From IMG/VR virus record IMGVR_UViG_3300020202_001056, positions 1 through 24,087 of that record: 24,087 nucleotides of DNA. The stretch is one strand, 5' to 3'. How positions within the stretch are numbered: the first letter of the stretch is position 1; every line of letters begins with the position of its first letter. The stretch is from a virus. Both the position numbers and the translations under genes were made by a program. This document shows positions 13,054 to 21,230 of the stretch, piece by piece. Under the pieces are notes generated by a model. The model searched no databases and was not told where the DNA came from. It saw nothing but the letters and a program-made list of their open reading frames with translations.

Positions 13054-13817
13054 TAAATTTCCTTCAAATTCAGAAGCGTAGAAATTTCATCCATTTCTTT
13101 AAAAAAAGATTCGGACATTTCAATGGATTTTCGGGGAACCTCCGGATCATCTAATAACTTGATGAAATTATTTAACTCACCATTGTCTTTCATGGATTGC
13201 CATGCGGAAGTTCCGATCGTTGGGACCATATTTAATTCAAAAGAACGTTTTAAACCACTAAAATCCCGCAGACTTCCAGAAATAAGTTTAGGACCGCGCC
13301 GCATTTGGTTTAAGGTTAACTTGATCTCATTTTCGACGTTAACCCCCTCCGCTTCCAACCGTCCAAAAAGAAAACTGATGTAGTCAACGTCATGTTTGGA
13401 AACCCGCACGGCGGTTTCATGTTCAGTCACGCCAGTAATATTCAAAGAAAGACTGGAATAAACCATGTTGCAAATTTGAATCAGACGTTCGCTGGGCGGA
13501 AGTTTAATACCCAGCATTCGAGTATTGAATTCTTTATTTAATTTATCAATCCAAGGACAAAGTTCAGGCTCCAACATGGTAGAAAGGGGCATTTGAACGT
13601 AAACCCTTCCCATTCGATCGTTGCTCCGAAGATGATCAACAAGAGTTAGCAACTGATTGATCTTAAAAAAGAAATCTTTATTTGTAATCTCTTGTCGTTG
13701 AAGGATTTTCGGATTGGTTGTGAGCCCCGCGAAATATTCTTTTGGATTACCGCCGACGGTTGAAATAATTTCATTGATAAATTCCGGATTTGCGGAATCG
13801 ATAAAAAAAGTTCGCAT
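13053..13817 (-). CDS. Short transaldolase / fructose-6-phosphate aldolase-like enzyme
   Basis: A 254-residue TIM-barrel aldolase of the TalC/FSA type, which forms a Schiff base on a lysine to move or split three-carbon units of sugar phosphates. Visible: D7 in FFIDSAN, GLTTNPKIL (residues 31-39), VYVQMPL, K105 in MLGIKLPPSERL (expected Schiff-base lysine), LNITGVT, YISFLFGRLEAEG and LISGSLRDFSGLK. It is a little longer than FSA (about 220) and clearly shorter than TalB. Marine cyanophages carry talC for carbon metabolism, but here it is inside a sugar-nucleotide cluster, beside a HAD phosphatase, so it may build a glycan precursor. Confidence 0.85.
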   Translation of the reverse strand: MRTFFIDSANPEFINEIISTVGGNPKEYFAGLTTNPKILQRQEITNKDFFFKINQLLTLVDHLRSNDRMGRVYVQMPLSTMLEPELCPWIDKLNKEFNTRMLGIKLPPSERLIQICNMVYSSLSLNITGVTEHETAVRVSKHDVDYISFLFGRLEAEGVNVENEIKLTLNQMRRGPKLISGSLRDFSGLKRSFELNMVPTIGTSAWQSMKDNGELNNFIKLLDDPEVPRKSIEMSESFFKEMDEISTLLNLKEI

Positions 13818-13828
13818 TTCTCATTATG

Positions 13829-14197
13829 TTACGAAGTTTTAAGTAGTTTATCAACATCGTTTTTGATTTGTTTCCAATTTTCCGCGCGGATGGCTTTATC
13901 GTCGATTATGACATCGGCGTTTGGTTTACCGAAGTAAAGTTTATCAATAGGGATGTTGTATTTATCTAACCAATTTAAAATAAGACGAGATTGTTTAACG
14001 ATAATTTCACCTATATCATTATTGCAAGTTTTCATGTGCCGCGCGGTGTAAATGGAAATAGTATGTCCCTCTTTTTTCCATCTTTGTATTTGTTCTACCG
14101 CGCCGGGAAGTGGTTTTACGTCTTCGTATGACTCATCATTTTGTTTGTTCGCGCAAACGGTATTATCCAAGTCCAAAAGTATATTAAGTTTTTCCAT
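13829..14197 (-). CDS. HAD-superfamily phosphatase, capsule-biosynthesis type
   Basis: Started at ATG 14195-14197 (122 residues, MEKLNILLDLDNTVC); the longer frame to 14242 would overlap the nucleotidyltransferase by 59 bases. HAD motif I is DLDNT (nucleophile D9, acid D11), motif II is the T in SIYTARHMKT, motif III is K in LYFGKPNADV, and motif IV is VIIDDKAIR. No cap domain is present. Similar small HAD proteins occur in capsule and lipopolysaccharide loci, where they remove a phosphate from a sugar-phosphate. Here it overlaps the nucleotidyltransferase by 14 bases and is followed by the transaldolase. The substrate is not readable. Confidence 0.85.
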   Translation of the reverse strand: MEKLNILLDLDNTVCANKQNDESYEDVKPLPGAVEQIQRWKKEGHTISIYTARHMKTCNNDIGEIIVKQSRLILNWLDKYNIPIDKLYFGKPNADVIIDDKAIRAENWKQIKNDVDKLLKTS

Positions 14198-14933
14198 ATT
14201 TTTCCATATCTTCCGGCGTTCCCAATGGCACAACCCCGTCAACTATTTTACCAAAAACCGGTATTCCATCCCTCAAATAAGTTTTAATAACACTAGACAG
14301 GTAATACTCGCCATTAACGGTATTATCTCCTTTCAAGGTTTTATCCGCCGAATCTAAAAACTGTTCTACATTTGAAAAATAAAAAACGCCGACCATTGGT
14401 TTACCGCCCGATTTTAGCGCAGTGGAATCTTTTTCGTAAACTCCCGTTACTTCGTCTCCATTTAATTTAAAAAAACACCATTTCGCGGAATCGTCTAATG
14501 GCTCAAACCCCGTCAAAACAGCGAAATTATCAGTTATCTTCTTTTTGTTTTCAATAAAATTGAATAGATCGTCCCCGTTATATAGATTATCTGCGTCTAA
14601 AAATAAAATTTCACTATCGCTTTTTAAATATCCCTCATCGAACATATTCAGTGTGGTATTAAAAGCGGTTTCGAGATTACCACGGGTTAAACGATCCATC
14701 GAACAAATAAAAATATTCTCACCAAATGTATCAATCAAACGTCTAACCACGTCAAATTTGTCGTCATGTTTTTCTTGAATGGTAAAATTAAGATGATGAT
14801 CTTTAAAAGGAATCGATAAGAGAGTCCATTCAAGAATTGTCTTTCCCTTAACTTCAACAAAAGGCTTATATACGTCGCCATATACATCGGTAAAACGTTT
14901 ACCTTCTCCCGCCATTAAAACTACAATTTCCAT
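14184..14933 (-). CDS. Nucleotidyltransferase (sugar-phosphate NTP transferase)
   Basis: A 249-residue nucleotidyltransferase with the pyrophosphorylase signature at its start, IVVLMAGEGKRF (residues 3-14), and KPFVEVKGKTILEW, in which KPF is the conserved lysine strand. A metal-binding Asp is in EILFLDADNLYNGDD, then GVYEKD and GVFYFSN, as in the family. It would couple NTP and a sugar phosphate to an NDP-sugar. The shortness and lack of a left-handed helix domain resemble single-domain enzymes of capsule loci. Overlaps the HAD phosphatase; starts directly after the first of two glycosyltransferase-like paralogs. The nucleotide used is unknown. Confidence 0.85.
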   Translation of the reverse strand: MEIVVLMAGEGKRFTDVYGDVYKPFVEVKGKTILEWTLLSIPFKDHHLNFTIQEKHDDKFDVVRRLIDTFGENIFICSMDRLTRGNLETAFNTTLNMFDEGYLKSDSEILFLDADNLYNGDDLFNFIENKKKITDNFAVLTGFEPLDDSAKWCFFKLNGDEVTGVYEKDSTALKSGGKPMVGVFYFSNVEQFLDSADKTLKGDNTVNGEYYLSSVIKTYLRDGIPVFGKIVDGVVPLGTPEDMEKYGKT

Positions 14934-15665
14934 TTAAACCTTTTCTCCCTGAAATCCATTGTCAAGAGTCCGGATTTTCATATTTAAATTATTACCTAAA
15001 GATGTAAGATGATAAAACAATGTGCGTTCGCCGCCGAAATCATACTCATGACGGGCATAAATTTCTTTAAGTCTAACAAAACATTCGGAATATTTATCCA
15101 TGTTTTCTGAATTGGATAATGCAAAATAGTCATTTGCTAAACCGTCTCCAAATGGACCGGGTAGATAAATATAGTCATAATCGATAGTTGATAAAGGTGG
15201 TAATGAAGTGTATCCGCTATCGGGACGTAATCGGACAACAATATCGTATTTAAAGTTATTTTCTTTTTCGTAATCTTTTTTAAGTTCGTTAGCTTGCCAA
15301 ATTTTATAAAAAGTAACTAATGTGCTTAAAATTCCATCTTTAAAAAGCGCGGGGTTTGTGGGTTCCTTATGTGTATAATTTTTTAAAAGAAGTTTAGGAA
15401 TAGCTTCTTGGTAATTTTCAACGACTATTTTTTTAGGTTTATAAAGAGAAATAACATCATTTTCGTCTGTTTTTATTTGATCTAAACCTTCCGTGTTATT
15501 ATGATAAACTCTCCATGAAAAAGATGGTCCTAATGTATCCCATGTATGGATAAAACTATCAATTTCTCCAATTTTAGAAAACGGTTCATAAATCGAATTT
15601 AAAATACTATTATAAGCGCGCCGATAATGCCTAAGATGCGCGGAATAACAAAATGCAATTTTCAT
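14934..15665 (-). CDS. Glycosyltransferase-like protein, tandem paralog A
   Basis: A 243-residue protein with a characteristic outline: MKIAFCYSAHLRHY, then EIDSFIHTWDTLGP, then a YKIWQANELKKDYE helix, KYDIVVRLRPD, and a closing FGGERTLFYH segment. Proteins of this type occur in capsule and lipopolysaccharide loci and in phages, where they are annotated as glycosyltransferase-like; I know no solved reaction. It shares its whole layout with the next gene and begins on the ATGA overlap with it. No CCGCGCGG word lies in this gene. No membrane segment is visible, so a soluble cytoplasmic enzyme is likely. Confidence 0.7.
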   Translation of the reverse strand: MKIAFCYSAHLRHYRRAYNSILNSIYEPFSKIGEIDSFIHTWDTLGPSFSWRVYHNNTEGLDQIKTDENDVISLYKPKKIVVENYQEAIPKLLLKNYTHKEPTNPALFKDGILSTLVTFYKIWQANELKKDYEKENNFKYDIVVRLRPDSGYTSLPPLSTIDYDYIYLPGPFGDGLANDYFALSNSENMDKYSECFVRLKEIYARHEYDFGGERTLFYHLTSLGNNLNMKIRTLDNGFQGEKV

Positions 15666-16366
15666 TTTGAAGCTATTAAATCCTCCATTTCACCAATATC
15701 CACGCCGCCTAATGCGATATGCCGCCATAAAGTTCGTTCGCCGCCGAAATCGAAATCATCTTGATAAATCCGGCCGATACGCGCGAAACAATTGCTATAA
15801 ACATCCATTGCCGCCGAACCTCCGATAGCGAACTGATCGAACGTTACGCCGTCACGATGATATTGAACATAAACGTTTTTAAAGTCCATTCGATCGATTC
15901 TAAATTTTGTATATCTCATATCCGGGCGTAACCTAACAACAATATCATACTTAAAACCTTCCCTTCTTTCCGCGTCTTTTTTTAATTCATTGCACGCCCA
16001 TATTTTGTAATAACTCACGGTCGTGCTACAAATACCTTCTTGGTAAAGAGCGGGAGTCCCCGGTTTTTTATGTGTATAGTTCTTTAAATAAAGAATCGGT
16101 TTTGTTTTCTCATAATTCTCTATAAAAAGAGTTTTAGGATTATAGAAACTAGCGATTTCGATTGGGTCCGTTTTAATTAAATCTAAACCTTCGGTTCCGG
16201 TTGAGAATGTATGCCACGAATGTTTCGGACCTAATGTGTCCCACGTATGAATAAAAACGTCAATTTCACCTAATTTCGACAATGGATAGTAAACATTATC
16301 AATATAATCATTAAAATAATTTTTATATTTCCGCATGTGCGCAGAAAAACAAAAAGCTATCCGCAT
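15662..16366 (-). CDS. Glycosyltransferase-like protein, tandem paralog B
   Basis: A 234-residue protein with the same blocks as its downstream neighbour: MRIAFCFSAHMRKY, EIDVFIHTWDTLGPKHSW, EGLDLIKTD, LKNYTHKKPGTPALYQEG, YYKIWACNELKKDAE, KYDIVVRLRPD and FDFGGERTLWRH. Roughly half of residues match by eye in the first 150, so this is an old tandem duplication. The shared HTW, RLRPD and FGGERT blocks are probable active-site or donor-binding parts. It overlaps the kinase-like gene by 10 bases. The two copies may use different sugars. Confidence 0.7.
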   Translation of the reverse strand: MRIAFCFSAHMRKYKNYFNDYIDNVYYPLSKLGEIDVFIHTWDTLGPKHSWHTFSTGTEGLDLIKTDPIEIASFYNPKTLFIENYEKTKPILYLKNYTHKKPGTPALYQEGICSTTVSYYKIWACNELKKDAERREGFKYDIVVRLRPDMRYTKFRIDRMDFKNVYVQYHRDGVTFDQFAIGGSAAMDVYSNCFARIGRIYQDDFDFGGERTLWRHIALGGVDIGEMEDLIASK

Positions 16367-17283
16367 AATACTTCGTTTAATGTCTTTATGCCGGTCGCAT
16401 ACATTACCTTCTGACGATCCAAAGAATCATAATGGCGGGCAATCATTCCTATCCAAATTAATCCTTCTACTAATTTAATTAAATTAATATCTACTTTAAA
16501 CGTATCGGTAAATATCTTATCTAAATTCGCCGGGTGATCCGTTTTAAAAGCAAAAACAATCAAATCTTCCCCACTTCGAACATCAAAATTATCTGTAATG
16601 ATATCTTCATAACGATTAGCATAAGAATGTCTTAACTTTGCATAATCGTAAATTGGGTCTCCATAGTTTCCTTGAACACCGAATCTCCCGCGCGGATCGA
16701 TAAATCGGTAAAAAGTTTTATCTGTTACTTTTACTGAAGAACTCAAAATATTACTAAAGCAAAAATCTCCATGAATAATCGTAAAAGGAGCGTTTGTGAA
16801 GAGCTTCGTTTGAATTAATTGCTTAATATCTTCCCAAATTACCTTAAAGTTTTTATAGATAAACCCATTAATATGAATTTCAGATTTTTCACTAATTACT
16901 TTAAAAAATTCATTAGACTCGATTAGTTTATTATATTCATTAATTGTTTTATCAATATACATTTCCCGTCGATAAACATCGAGTAAATCAAACGCATGGA
17001 TAGTTCGTCCTTGGAAAAGTGCTAATGTTTCAGCTAAAGACTTAAATAAACAGGGATAATCAATCTCACATTGACCCAGATTGGGGTAACCATAATATTC
17101 TATATCATAGGAGTAGGGCGGCCGCGCGGTTTGACATCCATAAAAGCGCGGAAAATAAGGTTTTAACTCCCAAGGAAGATTTTGATAATAACGAATCTCA
17201 TCTAACAATCGTTCGTTTTCGCTTGTTTTGGTTGCGACGCCTTGATTATTAATAGTGATTGTATTATATGCCCGAGTTACCAT
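16357..17283 (-). CDS. Phosphotransferase of aminoglycoside/choline kinase fold
   Basis: A 308-residue kinase-like protein. The catalytic loop is clear: FTIIHGDFCFSNIL with H171, G172, D173 and N178, then a metal-binding D196 in FIDPRGRFG, as in APH and choline kinases. The N-terminal lobe is less conserved and the nucleotide-binding glycine loop is not obvious. A later GDPIYDYAKLRHSY segment is typical of capsule-associated members. In this setting it probably phosphorylates a sugar, amino alcohol or polyol used in the glycan pathway. It ends in TAG and overlaps RibB by 20 bases, which suggests coupled expression. A CCGCGCGG word encodes DPRGR. Confidence 0.8.
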   Translation of the reverse strand: MVTRAYNTITINNQGVATKTSENERLLDEIRYYQNLPWELKPYFPRFYGCQTARPPYSYDIEYYGYPNLGQCEIDYPCLFKSLAETLALFQGRTIHAFDLLDVYRREMYIDKTINEYNKLIESNEFFKVISEKSEIHINGFIYKNFKVIWEDIKQLIQTKLFTNAPFTIIHGDFCFSNILSSSVKVTDKTFYRFIDPRGRFGVQGNYGDPIYDYAKLRHSYANRYEDIITDNFDVRSGEDLIVFAFKTDHPANLDKIFTDTFKVDINLIKLVEGLIWIGMIARHYDSLDRQKVMYATGIKTLNEVLCG

Positions 17284-17869
17284 ATATTTCTTTTTCTATA
17301 TCTTCAACCGTAATCATTTTAATATTATACTTTTCGCAATAATCTTTCAATATGTTACCTTGCGCCATTTCACCCGTTTCGAAATCCATTATTTCAACAA
17401 TAATAGCTACCTCTCGTAATCCGGCGGCGCGCATTAATTCAATAGATGATTCGGTATGCCCCTTTCTTTCTTTAAAAAGATTACGCCGAGCTTTCAAAAC
17501 AGCAACGTGCCCGGGTTTTCGTAAATCAGATATTGTGCTTTGTGGATTACAAAAATCTTTTACCGTTAACATTCGATCGGTCAGAGAGACGCCGGTTTTA
17601 CATTTAATACTATCAACTAAAATAGAAAAGGGGGTTTGAAGATAGTCGTTGGAATTCTCTACCATCATAGGTAACTGGAATTGATCTTCGACAATTTCGG
17701 TGGAGGCTGGCATACAAAATAAACCGCCACATTTTGTCATAGCAAATAATACCGCATCTCTTTCGCAAGTTTGAGCGCTTAATACCAAGTCGCCCTCCGA
17801 TTCTCGATGATCTTCGAAAACAACAATGGGAATCCCGGCACGAATATCCTGTAAAATTTGATTAAACAT
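17264..17869 (-). CDS. ribB: 3,4-dihydroxy-2-butanone 4-phosphate synthase (RibB-like)
   Basis: A 201-residue RibB-type enzyme, which converts ribulose 5-phosphate to a four-carbon ketose phosphate and formate in riboflavin synthesis. Key blocks align well with E. coli RibB: FEDHRESEGDLVL (R22, E23, E25, D27), GGLFCMP (C52), LPMMVEN, TGVSLTDR, KPGHVAVLKAR, ERKGHTESSIELM (H138, T139, E140), and E159 in IVEIMD. Differences are H for D before the RExEGD motif, S for N inside it, and HVAVLKAR for HVFPLRAR. No GTP cyclohydrolase II part is fused. A riboflavin gene in a phage sugar cluster is unexpected. Confidence 0.9.
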   Translation of the reverse strand: MFNQILQDIRAGIPIVVFEDHRESEGDLVLSAQTCERDAVLFAMTKCGGLFCMPASTEIVEDQFQLPMMVENSNDYLQTPFSILVDSIKCKTGVSLTDRMLTVKDFCNPQSTISDLRKPGHVAVLKARRNLFKERKGHTESSIELMRAAGLREVAIIVEIMDFETGEMAQGNILKDYCEKYNIKMITVEDIEKEIYGNSGI

Positions 17870-17884
17870 CTAGATAGATTACAG

Positions 17885-18820
17885 TTAAGGTTCTATAGGC
17901 AAACCAGCTTTTTGTTTGTAAATATTCCAATTTGAAACGTAATTAGTATTTTCTTGTGTAATATCTCCAGTTTTTAAATAATGTTTAAAACTCCAATTGA
18001 ATCGTTTTGGAACAATCTCTTTTAAAAAATGTTGTTTCAATATTTTATAACGAAAAAAATCTTTTAAATTCACTTCTAACTCAACCTGATCAATAAATTC
18101 TTCAGTATAGTTTCCGGCGCGGAAATAATTTTCCAAACCATCTAAAGTTAAAGGAATATTCAAAACATTCTCACAATAAAGACGAAACCAAATCCGGCGG
18201 TTTTCGTGATATTGATATATTTCTTCACCAAATTGACCGTATAAAAGTTGAGTATGATTGGAGCGTGAGTAAACCCAATAATATTTCACGGGATTAAGTA
18301 GACCCGAGACATCAATATCTCTTGTATTAATGATATAATTTTCTTTTTTATATCCGGGGAGTCTTTCCAAAAACAACACTTCCGGCTGAATTCCCGTAAG
18401 TCCTTGATGCGGAGTCTGTTCGAAATGAAGAAAATCAAAATATCGAATTAATAAAGGATGATCTAAATAAACACAATTAATTTTATTATTTTGGAGTATC
18501 TCTAGTTGTATTCTTATTGTTTGAATCCATTCTTTATTTGGTAAATCAGTACTGTCTAAGAATAAAAACCAATCATAATTACGCATGACGCCCGCGTGGA
18601 GATAGTAATTCGCGGCTTCATCATGATCATTCCGCCATTCTCTTTGAAAGATTCGACCTTCTTTCTTATTATCATTTAAAACTTCGAAGGTCCCATCGGT
18701 AGAATAATGATCTGTCCAAACAAAACCATCAACATACGGGGCGGTTACTTCAACAAGTTTTTTAATTTTATCAACCTTGTTAAAAGTTATTCCACAACAC
18801 CATAGTTTTGGACTTCTCAT
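17885..18820 (-). CDS. Glycosyltransferase-like protein, GT2-type
   Basis: A 311-residue protein whose first 100 residues look like a GT-A glycosyltransferase fold: LWCCGITFNKVDKI, then GFVWTDHYSTDGTFEVL (DHYSTDGT at 37-44), then a DEAANYYL helix, then WFLFLDSTDLPNKEW (85-99), a DxD-like place with metal-binding acids. The rest is helical and rich in Tyr and Phe, with no family I recognise. It would transfer a sugar from an NDP donor to a glycan. The start overlaps the coiled-coil gene by ATGA. Its stop is 15 bases before the RibB start. Confidence 0.7.
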   Translation of the reverse strand: MRSPKLWCCGITFNKVDKIKKLVEVTAPYVDGFVWTDHYSTDGTFEVLNDNKKEGRIFQREWRNDHDEAANYYLHAGVMRNYDWFLFLDSTDLPNKEWIQTIRIQLEILQNNKINCVYLDHPLLIRYFDFLHFEQTPHQGLTGIQPEVLFLERLPGYKKENYIINTRDIDVSGLLNPVKYYWVYSRSNHTQLLYGQFGEEIYQYHENRRIWFRLYCENVLNIPLTLDGLENYFRAGNYTEEFIDQVELEVNLKDFFRYKILKQHFLKEIVPKRFNWSFKHYLKTGDITQENTNYVSNWNIYKQKAGLPIEP

Positions 18821-19194
18821 ATTTTTGTTTTTGTTTCGGTTAACCCCGCGCGGAAATATTTTTCTTGAATCTTTTGTTTAGCTTTGAATCTTTTTATATT
18901 TAAATCGTCTAATTCTTTCGCGGTAACTTCATTATCTCCATTACGAAGTTGTTCAATTTTTATGAACAATTCCGCGTTTGCTTCGTATAATTCGTTATAT
19001 TCATCGCTTAGAACAATATCATCAAAATTACCAATTTGGTTACTTAAATAATTGGTGCATTCTTCTCTATTTATAGAATTTTGAGGGGTGGGATAAAAAA
19101 TATCCTTTACTTTAAGGATCGAGAGATAATCGAGCGCGTAGGCTCCATCAACAATTAGTTTTACTTTTGCCGGTTTTTTGAACCAATTAAACAT
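18817..19194 (-). CDS. Small hypothetical protein with coiled-coil C-terminus
   Basis: A 125-residue protein I cannot assign. The first third is MFNWFKKPAKVKLIVDGAY followed by a LDYLSILKVKDIFYPTP stretch; the last half is charged and helical (ELYEANAELFIKIEQLRNG, then KELDDLNIKRFKAKQKIQEK), a probable coiled coil. The end reads YFRAGLTETKTKI, with a CCGCGCGG word at 18846-18853. It lies between the GT2-like gene and a methyltransferase and overlaps both, so it may be a scaffold or partner of the glycan enzymes. Function unknown. Confidence 0.55.
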   Translation of the reverse strand: MFNWFKKPAKVKLIVDGAYALDYLSILKVKDIFYPTPQNSINREECTNYLSNQIGNFDDIVLSDEYNELYEANAELFIKIEQLRNGDNEVTAKELDDLNIKRFKAKQKIQEKYFRAGLTETKTKI

Positions 19195-19774
19195 GAAACT
19201 CCGGAAGATTTGTTACTATCCAGATTGCGTTTGCGTTATTAAAAACTCCATCCGGGACGCGAAAATCTCTATGCCCAAATTCAAAATCAACAAAATCTTC
19301 GGTAGTCACTTCCCAATGATTTTCTATGTTTATTCTTTTTAGTAAACGGCGCGGGTGACTGGATGTTTTAATATAACCATGAAGGAATTCATTATAACAC
19401 GTAGGAAACGTTACGAGATAATTTTTCGCTTCTGCAATAATCTTATTTAAACAAATAATTGAATCATCGTTACTTCCATTTGCGTATTCCCGAGTCATAA
19501 AGTGTTCTAACGTGCTAATCGAAAAAACATCTTTACCTTTATAATCCCAATGAAGAGCGTTCGCGCGGATGTTCTTTGGATGTGTATCGGTTAAATCAAT
19601 AATCTCATGTTTATCCCAACCATAATGGGGTAAAACGCAACCAACTTCGGTTGCCGCCGGGAACTTAGATAAAAAATAAGCGCCAAGTGGAATTTCCACC
19701 CGACGTTCATTTTGATAAGTTACGTTATTGGGATGATCAAAATAGTTAAGTTCTACTGTGCCGACTTTAAACAT
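19187..19774 (-). CDS. SAM-dependent methyltransferase-like protein
   Basis: A 195-residue protein with class I methyltransferase traits: ATEVGCVLPHYGWDKHEIIDL, in which EVGCVLPHY (residues 43-51) replaces the usual glycine-rich SAM loop, then DVFSISTLEHF (residues 82-92), a block I know from phage and cluster methyltransferases. The glycine loop is reduced, so SAM binding is plausible but not certain. The gene is followed by the coiled-coil gene with an 8-base overlap. It is 5 bases after the GIY-YIG endonuclease. Likely methylates a sugar or protein of the glycan pathway; this is inference. Confidence 0.7.
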   Translation of the reverse strand: MFKVGTVELNYFDHPNNVTYQNERRVEIPLGAYFLSKFPAATEVGCVLPHYGWDKHEIIDLTDTHPKNIRANALHWDYKGKDVFSISTLEHFMTREYANGSNDDSIICLNKIIAEAKNYLVTFPTCYNEFLHGYIKTSSHPRRLLKRINIENHWEVTTEDFVDFEFGHRDFRVPDGVFNNANAIWIVTNLPEFHV

Positions 19775-19779
19775 ATAAT

Positions 19780-20604
19780 TTAATTTAAAATTTTTATTTT
19801 TACTCCCCGATGATGAGGTCTTTGTCCATGAGCTACTTTAGTAAGGTTTTTACGACATAGCCCAAAATGTTTTGCAAAATGATATAAGTTTTTTATTTGC
19901 ATAACAAGTCCATTAGAAAATTTAACTTCAAAGGTCCGTTCATTTCCCGTCTGGATTTTCTTATCCTTAAACGTATTAATTAATATTTGACTTGGAATAT
20001 AAATATTTTTTCTATTTTTAGATAAATTAATTTTACCTTGTTTAACTCGTTCTTCGTAAAACGATTCTGGTTTATCGGCGTGATAACATTTCCATCCTTT
20101 ATAAGATAGAATTTCCCCGCGAGCGATTTTCATCATTTCACAATCACTTAACTCATTTTCATTACAAAACTTTTTTAAATTAAGAATTTTAGATCGAACG
20201 TTTTCAGGTGAAACAACTATCCACTCCTTCGATGACCGAATCGCCATTTTTTCTTTTTCTTCTTCGCTTCGAGATGTGTAGATATAATAAACATTATTTG
20301 TAGTATTATATTGAGGTTTTAAAAGATTTATAAATTCTTGTTCTAAACATCGATATAATCCTATATGACACGTTTTTCGATCTAAAATATAGAAGGGTAA
20401 AAATGCAAAGTTTTCAGCTCCGTATTTATTCCATGAATTTTGTAAATATTGACTATGGTGAATACCTTTCTCTAAGCTACGTTTATGTTCTGATTTTCGC
20501 TTATAAAACGGCGCAATAGTAGAACCAATATAAAAATGAAAATTTACCTTATTAAAAATAAGATAAACTCCGGTGTCATGGATATTTTTACCAATAAATC
20601 GCAT
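19780..20604 (-). CDS. GIY-YIG homing endonuclease
   Basis: A 274-residue endonuclease. The N-terminal catalytic module is clear: TGVYLIFNKVNFHFYIGST (residues 11-29), then R36 in FYKRKSEHKR, and the catalytic glutamate probably at 88 or 90 in RCLEQEFINLL. The C-terminal half holds modular DNA-binding parts of the type found in intron endonucleases (NLYHFAKHFGLCRKNLTKVA, then HHRGVKI). The domain order matches phage homing endonucleases. Composition is lower in GC than most neighbours in the lines I counted, and no CCGCGCGG word is present. It is inserted between two methyltransferase genes, sharing TAATG with the upstream one. Confidence 0.87.
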   Translation of the reverse strand: MRFIGKNIHDTGVYLIFNKVNFHFYIGSTIAPFYKRKSEHKRSLEKGIHHSQYLQNSWNKYGAENFAFLPFYILDRKTCHIGLYRCLEQEFINLLKPQYNTTNNVYYIYTSRSEEEKEKMAIRSSKEWIVVSPENVRSKILNLKKFCNENELSDCEMMKIARGEILSYKGWKCYHADKPESFYEERVKQGKINLSKNRKNIYIPSQILINTFKDKKIQTGNERTFEVKFSNGLVMQIKNLYHFAKHFGLCRKNLTKVAHGQRPHHRGVKIKILN

Positions 20605-21230
20605 TATTTCGGAAATAAAACCAAAGTTCCCTGAGCCTCATAAATAATCTTTGCTTTATGAGTATCTTTAAACAAATCAATAAATTTAGGTAGATAATCT
20701 CGAAATTCATCTGGAACAGCGTCCTTACCTAAACGATCAACGTTATCTTCAAAGTGATCATCTCGCGAATATAAAAAAACGTCGTCGCAAACAATTAAAT
20801 CACGAGCACCGTTATCCGTCCGAAGTCTTTTCCAAAGTTGAAGCTCTTCCCAAAGTGGAAGTCGAATCGAGACCTCTCCGTCCGAATGTTTATTAAGCGG
20901 CCGATCATTAATATGGTAATCACTCGCCATAAAATGGGCATCTAAAAATGCAAAAATCGGCATTTGTAACGGAATTTGCGGCAATAACATCTGCAACCCA
21001 TCAATACTTTTCATATTTAATAGTTGAATACGGTTATCAAATTTAAAAGTTTTAGTAGAATGATCTACTAAATCTTTATCTAATTCTATGGAAAAAAGAT
21101 ATTTAAATCCAAATTCACATTGCATAGCTCGCATAATTCCAGTTGCGAGCCCAAGACCCGTCTCTAGATAAATCTTAGTGTTATATTGATGAATCCACGG
21201 ACCAATTGGTAAATCTTTAAGAGCGCCCAT
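20604..21230 (-). CDS. Methyltransferase-like protein A, FkbM-like
   Basis: A 208-residue class I methyltransferase-like protein. The SAM loop is YLETGLGLATG (residues 21-31), then FSIELDKDLVDHSTKTF, then a FAFLDAHFM strand and LIVCDDVF near the end, as in FkbM-like enzymes that methylate sugars. A good ribosome binding site (AAAGGAAA, 8 bases before ATG) lies in the upstream gap. The stop overlaps the GIY-YIG start. Substrate unknown; a sugar hydroxyl is likely from the context. Confidence 0.7.
   Translation of the reverse strand: MGALKDLPIGPWIHQYNTKIYLETGLGLATGIMRAMQCEFGFKYLFSIELDKDLVDHSTKTFKFDNRIQLLNMKSIDGLQMLLPQIPLQMPIFAFLDAHFMASDYHINDRPLNKHSDGEVSIRLPLWEELQLWKRLRTDNGARDLIVCDDVFLYSRDDHFEDNVDRLGKDAVPDEFRDYLPKFIDLFKDTHKAKIIYEAQGTLVLFPK

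Noticed and set aside
14198-14242. N-terminal extension of the HAD protein
   Set aside because: It encodes MTGLCHWERRKIWKN, out of keeping with HAD proteins, which begin just before the DxD motif.
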